Origin: Candidatus Bilophila faecipullorum
GTDB lineage: Bacteria > Desulfobacterota > Desulfovibrionia > Desulfovibrionales > Desulfovibrionaceae
Reading direction: 5' to 3'
DNA length: 32,148 nucleotides
Assembly: GCA_944326695.1 (NCBI GenBank)
Contig: CALVEZ010000037.1
Span: 1 to 32,148, forward strand
This document shows, piece after piece, positions 6,594 to 15,145 of this stretch. The position numbers and the translations under genes are program-made. The notes under the pieces are model-generated. The model was given only the letters and a program-made list of their open reading frames with translations. It was not told the origin of the DNA and ran no database searches. The stretch's first letter is position 1. Each line of letters begins with the position of its first letter.

Positions 6594-9500
6594 ATGGATG
6601 CGGAAGTCTTTCTGGGCCTCGACGTGGGCTCGACGACGGCGAAGCTCGCGCTCGTCGCGGCGGACGGAGAACTGCTTGAGGCCCATTACGTGCGTCACGG
6701 GGCGGCCGCCCGGCGAACGCTTTCCGCCATGCTGGATCGTCTCGCCGCCCACTACCCCGGCTTGAGCGTCCGGGGAGCCATCACCGGCTCGGCCTCGCTC
6801 GGGCTTTCGGAAATCCTCGGCCTGCCCTTCGTGCAGGAGGTGGTCGCCGCATCGCGGGCCCTTGCCGCGCTCGCCCCTCAGACCGATGTCGCCGTGGAAC
6901 TCGGCGGCGAGGACGCCAAAATCCTCTATCTCAGCCAGGGCATGGACCTGCGCATGAACGAAGCCTGCGCGGGCGGGACCGGGGCCTTCATCGATCAGAT
7001 GGCCGCCCTTTTGCACACCGACGCCGCCGGGCTCAATGAGCTGGCCGCCCGCGCCACCACCATCTACCCCATCGCCTCGCGCTGCGGCGTCTTCGCCAAG
7101 ACGGACGTGGTGCCCCTGCTCAACGAGGGCGCGGCCCGCGAAGACCTCGCCGCCTCCATCATTCAGGCCGTCGTCGATCAGACCATCGGCGGGCTGGCCT
7201 GTGGCCGCCCCATCCGGGGCAAGGTCGCCTTTCTGGGCGGCCCCCTGCACTTTTTGCCGGAACTGCGCAAACGCTTCATCCTGACGCTCGGCCTTGCGCC
7301 CGAAGACGTGATCGACTTCCCCAACGCGCAATACGTGGTGGCGCTGGGCACGGCCCTGAGCCTTGCCGAAACGTCCGGCGGACCCCGCAGCGCCGCCCCG
7401 CTGCCGCTGGCGGAAGTGGCGGCCCGTTTGCATTCAGAAGCGCGCACGGAGGAGCGCGGGCCGTCCCTGCCCCCGCTCTTTGAAAGCGAAGCGGACTACG
7501 CCGACTTCCGGCGGCGGCACAGCCAAGACGCCGCCCCCCGCAAGCCGCTGGAAGCCGCGCAGGGCCCCCTTTTCCTCGGCGTGGACCTTGGCTCCACCAC
7601 GGTCAAGGCCGTGCTCACGGACGCGGACGACGCCGTGCTCGCCTCGTGGTACGAGCGCAATCAGGGCGATCCGCTGTCCCGGCTCCTCCCCTTCCTCGTG
7701 GACCTCATCGACCGCCTGCCCGCCGGAGCGTGGATTCAGGCGAGCGCCGCCACAGGCTACGGCGCGCAGCTCGCGCAGGCCGCCCTCGGCTCGCTGTCCG
7801 CGGACGTGGAAACCGTAGCCCACGTAAAGGCCGCCTGCCGTCTCGTGCCCGAGGCGACCTACGTCATCGACATCGGCGGGCAGGACATGAAATGCCTCAA
7901 GGCCCGACAGGGGCTCATCGCGGGCGTGACCTTGAACGAAGCCTGTTCAGCAGGCTGCGGGGCCTTTCTGGAAACCTTCGCCGCCGGCCTCGGCCTCAGT
8001 ATGGACGATTTCGTGCACGCCGCCCTTTTCGCCAGCCACCCCGTCGATCTCGGCTCGCGCTGTACCGTCTTCATGAATTCCAAGGTCAAGCAGGCGCAAA
8101 AGGAAGGCGCGGCCATCGGGGACATCGCGGCCGGGCTCTGCTACGCCGTGGCCCGCAACGCCCTCTACAAGGTGCTGCGCCTGCGCACGCCCGCCGAACT
8201 CGGGGAACACGTCATCGTGCAGGGCGGCTCCTTCCTCAACGACGCCCTGCTGCGCGTCATGGAAAACCTCCTCGGACGCCGTGTCTACCGCCCGGACATC
8301 GCCGGGCTCATGGGGGCCTACGGTGCGGCCCTGATCGCCCGCAGCCGTACGCCCGCGGACGCCGCCCCCGCCCCCCTGTCCTCGGAGGCCCTGCGCTCAC
8401 TGCGCATCACCGCGAAAACCACGCGCTGCCAAGGCTGCGGCAACCATTGCCTGCTCACGGTCAACAGGTTCTCCAACGGGCGCAGGCTCGTCTCCGGCAA
8501 CCGCTGCGAGCGCGGCGCGGGCAACGGCGAAGCCCCGGCCAAGGCCCCCAATCTCTACCAGTGGAAGGAGCGCCGCCTTTTCGGGTACGTCCCCCTGCCG
8601 CACGATCAGGCTCCGCGCGGAAGCATCGGCATTCCCCGCGTGCTCAACATGTATGAGCACTATCCTTTCTGGTTTACGCTGTTGACGGAACTGGGCTATC
8701 GGGTCGAACTTTCCCCGCCCTCCGGCAAGGAGCTTTTTGATCTCGGCCTTTCCTCAATGCCCTCCCAGACCGTGTGCTATCCCGCGAAGCTCGCGCACGG
8801 GCACGTCGCGGCCCTCCTGCGGCGTGGCGTCAAACGCATTTTCTTTCCCTGCCTGCCCCGCGAGCGCAAGGAAAGCCCTACCGCCAACGACTGCTATAAC
8901 TGCCCGGTGGTGACGGGCTATCCCGAGGTCGTGCGCCTGAATACGGAGGAACTCCGCGAACAGGGTTGTGAACTGCTTACGCCTTTCCTCACCCTGCACC
9001 ACCCGGAAAGCCTCGTGGACGCGCTGCACCAGCTTTTCGGCGTCGCCAAGGACGAACTCCGCCCCGCCGTCTGCCGGGCGGCGCGCGAGCAGGAAGCCTA
9101 CCGCGCCGAACTGCGGGCCGAAGGGGAACGGGCGCTGGCCGAGGCGGAACGAACCGGCAGGCTCGCCGTGGTGCTCTCCGGCAGGCCCTATCACGCCGAT
9201 CCCGCCGTTCATCACGGGTTGCCCGATCTCATCGCTTCGCTCGGCGCGGCGGTGCTCAGCGAGGACAGCGTCGCGCACCTTGCCGAGGTGCGCGGGCCGC
9301 TGCGGGTCGTGGACCAGTGGACCTACCATTCGCGGCTCTACCGGGCGGCGGCGCTGGTCTGCGCGCGGCCCGATCTCGAACTGGTGCAGTTGACTTCCTT
9401 CGGCTGCGGCCTTGACGCCGTGACCGCCGATCAGGTGGCCGAAATGCTCGCCGGGGCCGGAAAGCTGCATACCCTGATCAAAATCGACGAGGGCGCGTCC

Positions 9501-10955
9501 CTCGGGGCGGCCCGCATCCGTATCCGCTCCCTGCTCGCCGCCGTGGAGGAACGGCGGGACCGCAGGGCCGTCCAGACGCCCGCCCCTTCCGCTCCGCGCC
9601 CCGTCTTCACCAGGGCCATGCGCCGCACCCACACCATCCTTGCCCCTCAGATGTCGCCTCTGCATTTCGACATTCTGGGCAAGGCCGTCTCTCACGCGGG
9701 CTACCGGCTCGAAGTTCTGCCCGAAGTCAGCCGCAAGGCCATCGAAATCGGGCTGAACTACGTGCACAACGACGCCTGTTATCCGGCCATCGTGGTCATC
9801 GGTCAGCTTATCGAAGCCTTGCAGAGCGGGCGCTGCGATCCCGGCCAAACCGCCCTTCTGCTCGCGCAGACCTGCGGGCCGTGCCGGGCCACCAACTACC
9901 CCGCGCTCCTGCGCAAGGCGCTCTGCGAAGCGGGCTTCCCCAACGTGCCCATCCTGAGCATCAGCGGCGGTTCGCTCAACGAGCAGCCGGGCTTCTCCGT
10001 CTCGGCCCCGCTCCTGCACCGCATGATCCTGAGCTGCCTCTACGGGGACATGCTCCAGCGCGTGTCCCTTACCTGCCGGGCGCGCGAGCACAACGCCGGG
10101 GATACCGACGATCTGCTCGCCTACTGGACGAACCGCGTCCGTTTCAACGCGGCCCGGGGCGATACCGCGGTCTTCAAGTCGCACATGCAGGGCATCGTGC
10201 GGGATTTTTCGGCCATCCGCCAGAACCGCGATCCGCGCCCCCGCGTGGGCATCGTGGGGGAAATCCTCCTCAAGTACCACCCCGACGCCAACAACCACGT
10301 TGTACGCCGTATCATGGAGGAGGGCGGCGAGCCGGTCCTCACCGATTTGACGGACTTTTTCCTCTATTGCCTGCTTGATCCCGTCTACGAATGGCGGCAT
10401 ATGGGCGGCCGGGCCCTGCCCGCCTTCGGCAACTGGATGCTCGTGAAGCGCATTGAGTCCCTGCGTAACGCCATGCGCCGCGCCTTGCAGGGGAGCCGTT
10501 TCCTGCCCGTCTCGCGCATCGACGATCTGGCCCGCAGCGTGGGCGGCATCGTCTCCGCCGGGCATCAGGCGGGCGAAGGCTGGCTGCTCACCGCCGAGAT
10601 GCTGGAACTCATCGATCACGGCGTGGGCAACGTCCTTTGCCTCCAGCCCTTCGGCTGCCTGCCCAACCACATCACGGGCAAGGGCGTCATGAAGGAGCTG
10701 AAGCGTCTGCGGCCCCACGCCAACCTTATGGCCGTGGACTACGACCCCGGCAGCAGCGAGGCCAACCAGCTCAACCGCATCAAGCTCTTCATGACCGTAG
10801 CGCACGAACGTTTGCCGCAGCAGGCCCCCGGCGCCCTCGCGCCCGCCTGTCCCGGCGATCCCGTATCGCAGCTGGCGGGCCGCCTGCGCGACAACCTCAA
10901 GGGCACGCTCGAAGGCTCCCTCGGCGGCAGCGACGAGGCCACGAATCCGGCGTAA
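6594..10955 (+). CDS. Multidomain acyl-CoA dehydratase activase-like protein (two HgdC/BadF modules, DUF2229, HgdB-like C-terminus)
   Basis: This 1453-residue cytoplasmic protein has two fused ATPase modules of the BadF/HgdC family (about 5-260 and 327-585). Each has the phosphate loop DVGSTT or DLGSTT, a central ELGGEDAK or DIGGQDMK motif, and two iron-sulfur cysteines: Cys125 and Cys164 in module 1, Cys451 and Cys490 in module 2. Both pairs are 39 residues apart. In HgdC dimers each subunit gives two such cysteines to one bridging [4Fe-4S] cluster, so this chain could form one internally. A CxxCxxxC segment (CQGCGNHC) follows, then a DUF2229 region (about 680-960). A second HgdB/dehydratase-like region (about 1010-1410) contains NDACYP and TCGPCRATNYP. 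It probably performs ATP-driven low-potential electron transfer, but the partner is unknown. No hydroxyacyl-CoA dehydratase genes are adjacent. Confidence 0.85.
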   Translation: MDAEVFLGLDVGSTTAKLALVAADGELLEAHYVRHGAAARRTLSAMLDRLAAHYPGLSVRGAITGSASLGLSEILGLPFVQEVVAASRALAALAPQTDVAVELGGEDAKILYLSQGMDLRMNEACAGGTGAFIDQMAALLHTDAAGLNELAARATTIYPIASRCGVFAKTDVVPLLNEGAAREDLAASIIQAVVDQTIGGLACGRPIRGKVAFLGGPLHFLPELRKRFILTLGLAPEDVIDFPNAQYVVALGTALSLAETSGGPRSAAPLPLAEVAARLHSEARTEERGPSLPPLFESEADYADFRRRHSQDAAPRKPLEAAQGPLFLGVDLGSTTVKAVLTDADDAVLASWYERNQGDPLSRLLPFLVDLIDRLPAGAWIQASAATGYGAQLAQAALGSLSADVETVAHVKAACRLVPEATYVIDIGGQDMKCLKARQGLIAGVTLNEACSAGCGAFLETFAAGLGLSMDDFVHAALFASHPVDLGSRCTVFMNSKVKQAQKEGAAIGDIAAGLCYAVARNALYKVLRLRTPAELGEHVIVQGGSFLNDALLRVMENLLGRRVYRPDIAGLMGAYGAALIARSRTPADAAPAPLSSEALRSLRITAKTTRCQGCGNHCLLTVNRFSNGRRLVSGNRCERGAGNGEAPAKAPNLYQWKERRLFGYVPLPHDQAPRGSIGIPRVLNMYEHYPFWFTLLTELGYRVELSPPSGKELFDLGLSSMPSQTVCYPAKLAHGHVAALLRRGVKRIFFPCLPRERKESPTANDCYNCPVVTGYPEVVRLNTEELREQGCELLTPFLTLHHPESLVDALHQLFGVAKDELRPAVCRAAREQEAYRAELRAEGERALAEAERTGRLAVVLSGRPYHADPAVHHGLPDLIASLGAAVLSEDSVAHLAEVRGPLRVVDQWTYHSRLYRAAALVCARPDLELVQLTSFGCGLDAVTADQVAEMLAGAGKLHTLIKIDEGASLGAARIRIRSLLAAVEERRDRRAVQTPAPSAPRPVFTRAMRRTHTILAPQMSPLHFDILGKAVSHAGYRLEVLPEVSRKAIEIGLNYVHNDACYPAIVVIGQLIEALQSGRCDPGQTALLLAQTCGPCRATNYPALLRKALCEAGFPNVPILSISGGSLNEQPGFSVSAPLLHRMILSCLYGDMLQRVSLTCRAREHNAGDTDDLLAYWTNRVRFNAARGDTAVFKSHMQGIVRDFSAIRQNRDPRPRVGIVGEILLKYHPDANNHVVRRIMEEGGEPVLTDLTDFFLYCLLDPVYEWRHMGGRALPAFGNWMLVKRIESLRNAMRRALQGSRFLPVSRIDDLARSVGGIVSAGHQAGEGWLLTAEMLELIDHGVGNVLCLQPFGCLPNHITGKGVMKELKRLRPHANLMAVDYDPGSSEANQLNRIKLFMTVAHERLPQQAPGALAPACPGDPVSQLAGRLRDNLKGTLEGSLGGSDEATNPA

Positions 10956-10968
10956 GGAAAGAGAAAAT

Positions 10969-11051
10969 GGGGAGGGGAAGGAGGGCCTTTCTGGAGAAAG
11001 GCCCTCCTTCCCCTCCCCAAACCCCTCCCCATCCTCCCCAAAGACTTTTGA
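10969..11051 (+). repeat. R1 element, copy B, downstream of the activase gene
   Basis: A perfect 23-bp stem (10969-10991 with 10996-11018) has the loop TGGA and a purine-rich 5' arm of GGGGAGGGG type. It is followed by AAACCCCTCCCCATCC and CCCCAAAGACTTTTGA, matching copy A to about 11051. The tail beyond that point is not conserved here. The hairpin starts 13 bases after the activase stop. There is no long U run, so it is not a standard terminator. Confidence 0.8.
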
Positions 11052-11198
11052 CCTTATCGAATCCCTCCCCCATGGCTTCCCGGTCTTTGAACGGCTTTCC
11101 CGTTTGGATGACGGCGCGTTTCCAGTCTTCGTGCACCCGGGGCGGCGGGCGGGCGCAAACGCTTCCCCGCCGGGCGCTCTCATTTCTCTAAAAATATT
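11052..11198. other. Spacer between R1 copy B and the dsr-region promoter
   Basis: No gene can be supported here. The sequence changes from C-rich repeat tail to unremarkable GC-rich DNA, and then abruptly to an AT-rich segment beginning near 11182. Confidence 0.4.
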
Positions 11199-11228
11199 AT
11201 GACTTTTGATTTCAAATGATTATATACT
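11199..11228 (+). promoter_or_regulatory. Candidate promoter of the dsr-region transcript
   Basis: In an AT-rich island, ATGACT (11199-11204) and TATACT (11223-11228) lie 18 bases apart. They enclose a perfect 12-base palindrome TTTGATTTCAAA (11205-11216) in the spacer, a possible operator. The transcript would carry a leader of about 200 bases before the RsbRD-like gene at 11434. No known riboswitch or regulator site was recognised in that leader. Confidence 0.5.
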
Positions 11229-11433
11229 GTTTGTCCGAACACGCAAACGCCCTCTTCCCAAGGTAGTCTTGTGAAATCCGCCAAGATCGCGTAAGAGTGC
11301 AGACGGCGTATGATTTTCGCTTTGAGAGGCCCGCGCGAAGGCAGGCGACCGTGCCCCTGGAAAGGGGGAGGGGGCGCTTGTCTGGTTCTGTCCGCGGCGC
11401 CCGAAAAGTCCCCTAAACCCGATGTGAGCACCC

Positions 11434-11961
11434 ATGAGCACTGAAGACATCATTTCGGCCCGGCGCGACGCGGCCATCCAGAAATGGACCGACGCCGTCT
11501 ACGCCACGTATCCTTTTGAAACCACCGGTTTCATTCGGACGCAGACCGATCAGTTCGCCAATCCCGTGGGCCATGCGACGCGCAGGGCCGCGGCGGTCAT
11601 CTACGATGCCGCCACCGGGCAGGATGTCGACATGGACGAAGTGCAGGACGCCGTGGCCGGACTGATCCGGGTCCGGGCGGTGCAAGACCTCAAGCCTGAA
11701 AAGGCTGTGGGGGTCATCTTCCTGTACAAGCCCGTGCTGCGTGAGCTCTTCCTCGTCGACATGCTGGCCGCCGGAGACTTCCAGAAGTTCCTCGACATGG
11801 GGGACCGGCTGGACGCGCTCGCGCTCATGGCGTTCAACATGTACCTCGCGGACAGGGAACAGGTCTACGCCGAACGTGTGGCCCAACAGCGTAGGGAGGG
11901 ATCGCAGATCAGGCGCTGGGCGGCCAGACATGGCCTGGCGGAAAATCAGGATGGGGAATAG
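11434..11961 (+). CDS. RsbRD N-terminal-like domain protein upstream of dsrM
   Basis: The 175-residue soluble protein is rich in helix. It resembles the RsbRD N-terminal domain (PF14361): it begins with ISARRDAAIQKWTDAVYATY, has a helix with AVGVIFLYKPVLRELF near residue 90, and ends with a basic tail after about 145. In stressosome proteins this domain is a globin-like sensory fold attached to a STAS domain, but no STAS domain is present here. Its direction and its position 88 bases before dsrM suggest a regulatory or accessory role in the Dsr complex. That role is inferred from position only. The ribosome binding site is weak. Confidence 0.7.
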   Translation: MSTEDIISARRDAAIQKWTDAVYATYPFETTGFIRTQTDQFANPVGHATRRAAAVIYDAATGQDVDMDEVQDAVAGLIRVRAVQDLKPEKAVGVIFLYKPVLRELFLVDMLAAGDFQKFLDMGDRLDALALMAFNMYLADREQVYAERVAQQRREGSQIRRWAARHGLAENQDGE

Positions 11962-11993
11962 TTTCCCGGGCCTGTTTTCTTTTCACAATCCTT

Positions 11994-12021
11994 TTGCAGT
12001 GGTTACGGATTTGGATATGTC
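11994..12021 (+). promoter_or_regulatory. Weak candidate promoter for dsrM
   Basis: TTGCAG (11994-11999) and TATGTC (12016-12021) are spaced by 16 bases in the 88-base gap before dsrM. It is a modest match, so dsrM may simply be transcribed from the promoter upstream of the RsbRD-like gene. Confidence 0.3.
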
Positions 12022-12049
12022 AAACTTTAAGCCTGGAGTGAGGTAGGGA

Positions 12050-13081
12050 ATGATAGTTTCACTCGTGGCAGTCCTGCTCATCGGGGCCATCGCTTGGGCG
12101 GGGGCGGCCGCCGGATTCCAGACTCTGCTCGGTGTGGCGCTGCCTCTTTTCGCGGCGGCGGTCTTCATCGGCGGGATCATCTGGCGCATCACCTGCTGGT
12201 GGGCGAAATCGCCCGTGCCCTTCGCCATCCCCACGACGGCTGGTCAGGAGCGTTCTCTGGACTGGATCAAACCGAATCGCCTCGACACGCCCATGAGCAA
12301 CGCGGCGGTGATCGGACGCATGATTCTCGAAGTCCTGCTGTTCCGCTCCCTGTTCCGCAACACGTCCGCCGAAGTCAGCCCCGTCGGGCCGCGCGCCACC
12401 TATTTCTCGTCGAAATGGCTGTGGTTCTTCGCGCTGACGTTCCACTACTGCTTCCTCGTCATTTTCATCCGCCATTTCCGGTTCTTCATCGAACCGATCC
12501 CGGTGTGCCTGACGTGGCTTGAATTCGTCGACGGCCTCATGCAGATCGGCGTGCCGCGCCTGTTCATGACCGACGTGCTCGTGGTCGTGGCGCTGCTCTT
12601 CCTCTTTGGCCGCCGTCTGGCCAACGCCAAAGTGCGCTACATTTCCCTTGCCAACGACTACTTCCCGCTCTTCCTGCTGCTCGGGCTCGTCGGCACGGGC
12701 ATCTGTATGCGCTACTTCGACAAGGTCGACGTGGCTCAGGCCAAGGTCTTCATCATGGGCCTTGTGACCTTCACGCCGCAAAGCACCGTGGGCCTCAACC
12801 CGCTGTTCTTCACGCACCTCGTCTTCCTCAGCGTGCTGCTCATGTACTTCCCCTTCAGCAAGCTCATGCACATGGGCGGGATTTTCATGTCCCCCACCCG
12901 CAACATGCGCTGCAACACCCGCGAAGAGCGTCACGTCAACCCGTGGAACAACCCCAACGCCCCTTACCGCACCTATGCGGAATATGAGGACGACTTCCGC
13001 GACTTGATGGCTGAGGCCGGCCTGCCTCTGGAAAAGCAGCCCGAAGATGTTGAACCCGCCCCCTCGGCCCCGTCCAAGTAA
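12050..13081 (+). CDS. dsrM: DsrM, cytochrome b subunit of the DsrMKJOP complex
   Basis: The 343-residue inner-membrane protein of the NarI/cytochrome b type is expected to bind b hemes and exchange electrons with menaquinone. There are hydrophobic segments at about 4-24, 30-48, 123-147, 170-188, 204-220 and 250-268. Candidate heme ligands are His132 and His142 (FHYCFLVIFIRHF), His256 (FFTHLVF) and His274 (KLMHMGG). The cytoplasmic tail (about 280-343) is polar and ends in a Glu/Pro-rich stretch. It is the first dsr gene, 12 bases ahead of dsrK, and gene order plus family motifs identify it. In known complexes DsrM passes electrons between the quinone pool and DsrK. Confidence 0.93.
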   Translation: MIVSLVAVLLIGAIAWAGAAAGFQTLLGVALPLFAAAVFIGGIIWRITCWWAKSPVPFAIPTTAGQERSLDWIKPNRLDTPMSNAAVIGRMILEVLLFRSLFRNTSAEVSPVGPRATYFSSKWLWFFALTFHYCFLVIFIRHFRFFIEPIPVCLTWLEFVDGLMQIGVPRLFMTDVLVVVALLFLFGRRLANAKVRYISLANDYFPLFLLLGLVGTGICMRYFDKVDVAQAKVFIMGLVTFTPQSTVGLNPLFFTHLVFLSVLLMYFPFSKLMHMGGIFMSPTRNMRCNTREERHVNPWNNPNAPYRTYAEYEDDFRDLMAEAGLPLEKQPEDVEPAPSAPSK

Positions 13082-13093
13082 GGAGTTTCCATA

Positions 13094-14755
13094 ATGGCCA
13101 AAATGCCAAAACCGGAAGAAATGATCGCCTCCCGCGCGAGTTTCCCCGAAAAGAGCTGGATGGACGTCAAGCCCGAGATCAAGGCCGGCATGTACGCCTA
13201 TCCCGCCAAGCTGGACATCATGGAAGGCCTGCACATGCCTCATCCGCATGCGTGGCAGCCTGAAGATGAGGACTGGAACCTCCCCGAAAACTGGGAGGAA
13301 ATCATCTACAACGGCTTGAAGGAACGCCTCGCCAAGCACCGTTCCCTCAAGATTTTCATGGACACCTGCGTGCGTTGCGGCGCCTGCGCCGACAAGTGCC
13401 ACTTCTTCCTCGGTACCAACGATCCCAAAAACATGCCCGTGCTGCGCGCGGAACTGCTGCGTTCCGTCTACCGCAAGGACTTCACCACCGCCGGGCGGCT
13501 GCTCGGCAAGGTCGCGGGCGCGCGCAAGCTGACCAAGGACGTGATCAAGGAGTGGTTCACCTACTTCTACCAGTGCACGGAATGCCGCCGCTGTTCGCTG
13601 TTCTGTCCCTACGGGATCGACACCGCGGAAATCACGGCCATCGTCCGCGAACTGCTGCACGAACTCGGCCTCGGCATCAACTGGATCATGGAGCCGGTCT
13701 CCAACTGTAACCGCACCGGCAACCACCTCGGCATCCAGCCGCACGCCTTCAAGGAAATCGTCGAATTCCTCTGCGAGGACATCGAGACGATCACCGGCAT
13801 CCACATCGATCCGCCGTTCAACGAAAAGGGCCATGAAGTCCTCTTCATCACCCCCTCCGGCGACGTTTTCGCGGAACCCGGCATCTACACCTTCATGGGT
13901 TACCTGATGCTCTTCCACGAAATCGGGCTCGACTACACCCTGTCGACCTACGCCTCCGAAGGCGGCAACTTCGGCTCCTTCGTCTCCTTCGACATGGCGA
14001 AGAAGCTCAACGCCAAGATGTATCACGAAGCGGAACGCCTCGGCTCCAAATGGATTCTCGGCGGCGAATGCGGCCACATGTGGCGCGTGATCAACCAGTA
14101 CATGGCGACCTACAACGGCCCCGCGCCGCAGGGCATGATGGACGTGCCCACCTCCCCCATCACCGGGACGAGGTTCGAGAACGCCCGCGCCACCAAGATG
14201 GTGCACATCGCCGAGTTCACCGCGGACCTGATTCATCACAACAAACTGAATCTGCGCCCCGAACGCAACGCCGGCATCATCACCACCTTCCACGACTCCT
14301 GCAACCCGGCCCGCGCCATGGGTCTGCTTGAGGAGCCCCGCGCCATCCTGCGCGCCGTCTGCCCCGAGTTCGTGGAAATGCCGCCTCACACCATCCGCGA
14401 GGAAACCTTCTGCTGCGGTTCCGGTTCCGGCCTCAACACCGAGGAAATCATGGAACTGCGTCTGCGCGCCGGCTTCCCCCGCGGCAACGCCCTGCGTTAC
14501 GTTCAGGAAAAGAACGACGTCAACTGGATGGCCTGCGTTTGCGCCATCGACCGCGCTACGCTCCCGCCCCTTGCCAACTACTGGGCGCCCGGCGTCACGG
14601 TCAGCGGCGTGCACGAACTGGTCGCCAACGCGCTGGTCATGAAGGGCGAACAGCCCCGCACCATGAACCTGCGTCAGGAAGACCTCGAATGCCCCGACCC
14701 CGAGCCAGAGGAAGAAACGGCCGATGCCGCTCCTTCCGCCGAGGAGGACAAGTAA
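13094..14755 (+). CDS. dsrK: DsrK, HdrD-like iron-sulfur subunit of DsrMKJOP
   Basis: The 553-residue cytoplasmic protein is expected to be the catalytic subunit that reduces the DsrC (tri)sulfide. Two [4Fe-4S] motifs are visible: Cys92, 95, 98 and 102 (TCVRCGACADKC) and Cys161, 164, 167 and 171 (CTECRRCSLFCP). The C-terminal half carries the CCG-type motif of heterodisulfide reductases, with Cys403, the pair Cys440-Cys441 (FCCGSG), and Cys481 and Cys483 (ACVC). These are expected to bind the catalytic iron-sulfur cofactor. An earlier degenerate CCG region contains GGECGHMWR. AGGAG overlaps the dsrM stop region and serves the ATG at 13094. The C-terminus is acidic. Confidence 0.95.
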   Translation: MAKMPKPEEMIASRASFPEKSWMDVKPEIKAGMYAYPAKLDIMEGLHMPHPHAWQPEDEDWNLPENWEEIIYNGLKERLAKHRSLKIFMDTCVRCGACADKCHFFLGTNDPKNMPVLRAELLRSVYRKDFTTAGRLLGKVAGARKLTKDVIKEWFTYFYQCTECRRCSLFCPYGIDTAEITAIVRELLHELGLGINWIMEPVSNCNRTGNHLGIQPHAFKEIVEFLCEDIETITGIHIDPPFNEKGHEVLFITPSGDVFAEPGIYTFMGYLMLFHEIGLDYTLSTYASEGGNFGSFVSFDMAKKLNAKMYHEAERLGSKWILGGECGHMWRVINQYMATYNGPAPQGMMDVPTSPITGTRFENARATKMVHIAEFTADLIHHNKLNLRPERNAGIITTFHDSCNPARAMGLLEEPRAILRAVCPEFVEMPPHTIREETFCCGSGSGLNTEEIMELRLRAGFPRGNALRYVQEKNDVNWMACVCAIDRATLPPLANYWAPGVTVSGVHELVANALVMKGEQPRTMNLRQEDLECPDPEPEEETADAAPSAEEDK

Positions 14756-14758
14756 ACC

Positions 14759-15145
14759 ATGTATAACGCCAAATACATCATCCCCGGCGTCCTGATTGCC
14801 GTGGTGGCGTTCACCGCCCCCTTCTGGCTGAACCTTGGCGGGAAGACCTACGTCTATCCCGAGGTGGCCCTCCCGAGCGGCCCCGGCAAGGACACGTGCG
14901 TCGAGTCCAAGGAATGGATGCGGGCCGAACATATGAACCTGCTGAACACCTGGCGCGATGAGGCCATCCGTGAAGGCAAGCGCGAATATGTAGCCACCGA
15001 CGGCCGCAAGTGGGTCGTCAGCCTTCAGAACACCTGCATGGGCTGCCACACCAACAAGGCAGACTTCTGCGACAAGTGCCACAACAGCAATAACGTCGAT
15101 CCCTATTGCTGGACCTGTCACATCGCGCCGAGGGGGAACAACTGA
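14759..15145 (+). CDS. dsrJ: DsrJ, triheme cytochrome c of DsrMKJOP
   Basis: The 128-residue periplasmic cytochrome is anchored by one N-terminal membrane helix (about 5-24). Three CxxCH heme sites are seen: CMGCH (93-97), CDKCH (104-108) and CWTCH (117-121). Studies of DsrJ homologues report three hemes with unusual axial ligation, including His/Cys. Cys47 (KDTCVES), outside the heme motifs, is the natural candidate for that ligand, and His58 and Met60 (EHMN) lie nearby. It begins 3 bases after the dsrK stop, and its own stop overlaps the dsrO start by one base, so the genes are translationally linked. Confidence 0.95.
   Translation: MYNAKYIIPGVLIAVVAFTAPFWLNLGGKTYVYPEVALPSGPGKDTCVESKEWMRAEHMNLLNTWRDEAIREGKREYVATDGRKWVVSLQNTCMGCHTNKADFCDKCHNSNNVDPYCWTCHIAPRGNN

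Noticed and set aside
8754..11183. An 809-residue minus-strand open frame
   Set aside because: It is antisense to the activase gene, low in recognisable motifs and runs through the R1 repeat. It is a shadow frame.
12059..15121. A 1020-residue open frame on the minus strand
   Set aside because: It lies antisense to dsrM, dsrK and dsrJ and its translation is His/Asp/Glu/Val-rich with no domain. It is a mirror of strong third-position GC bias in the real genes.
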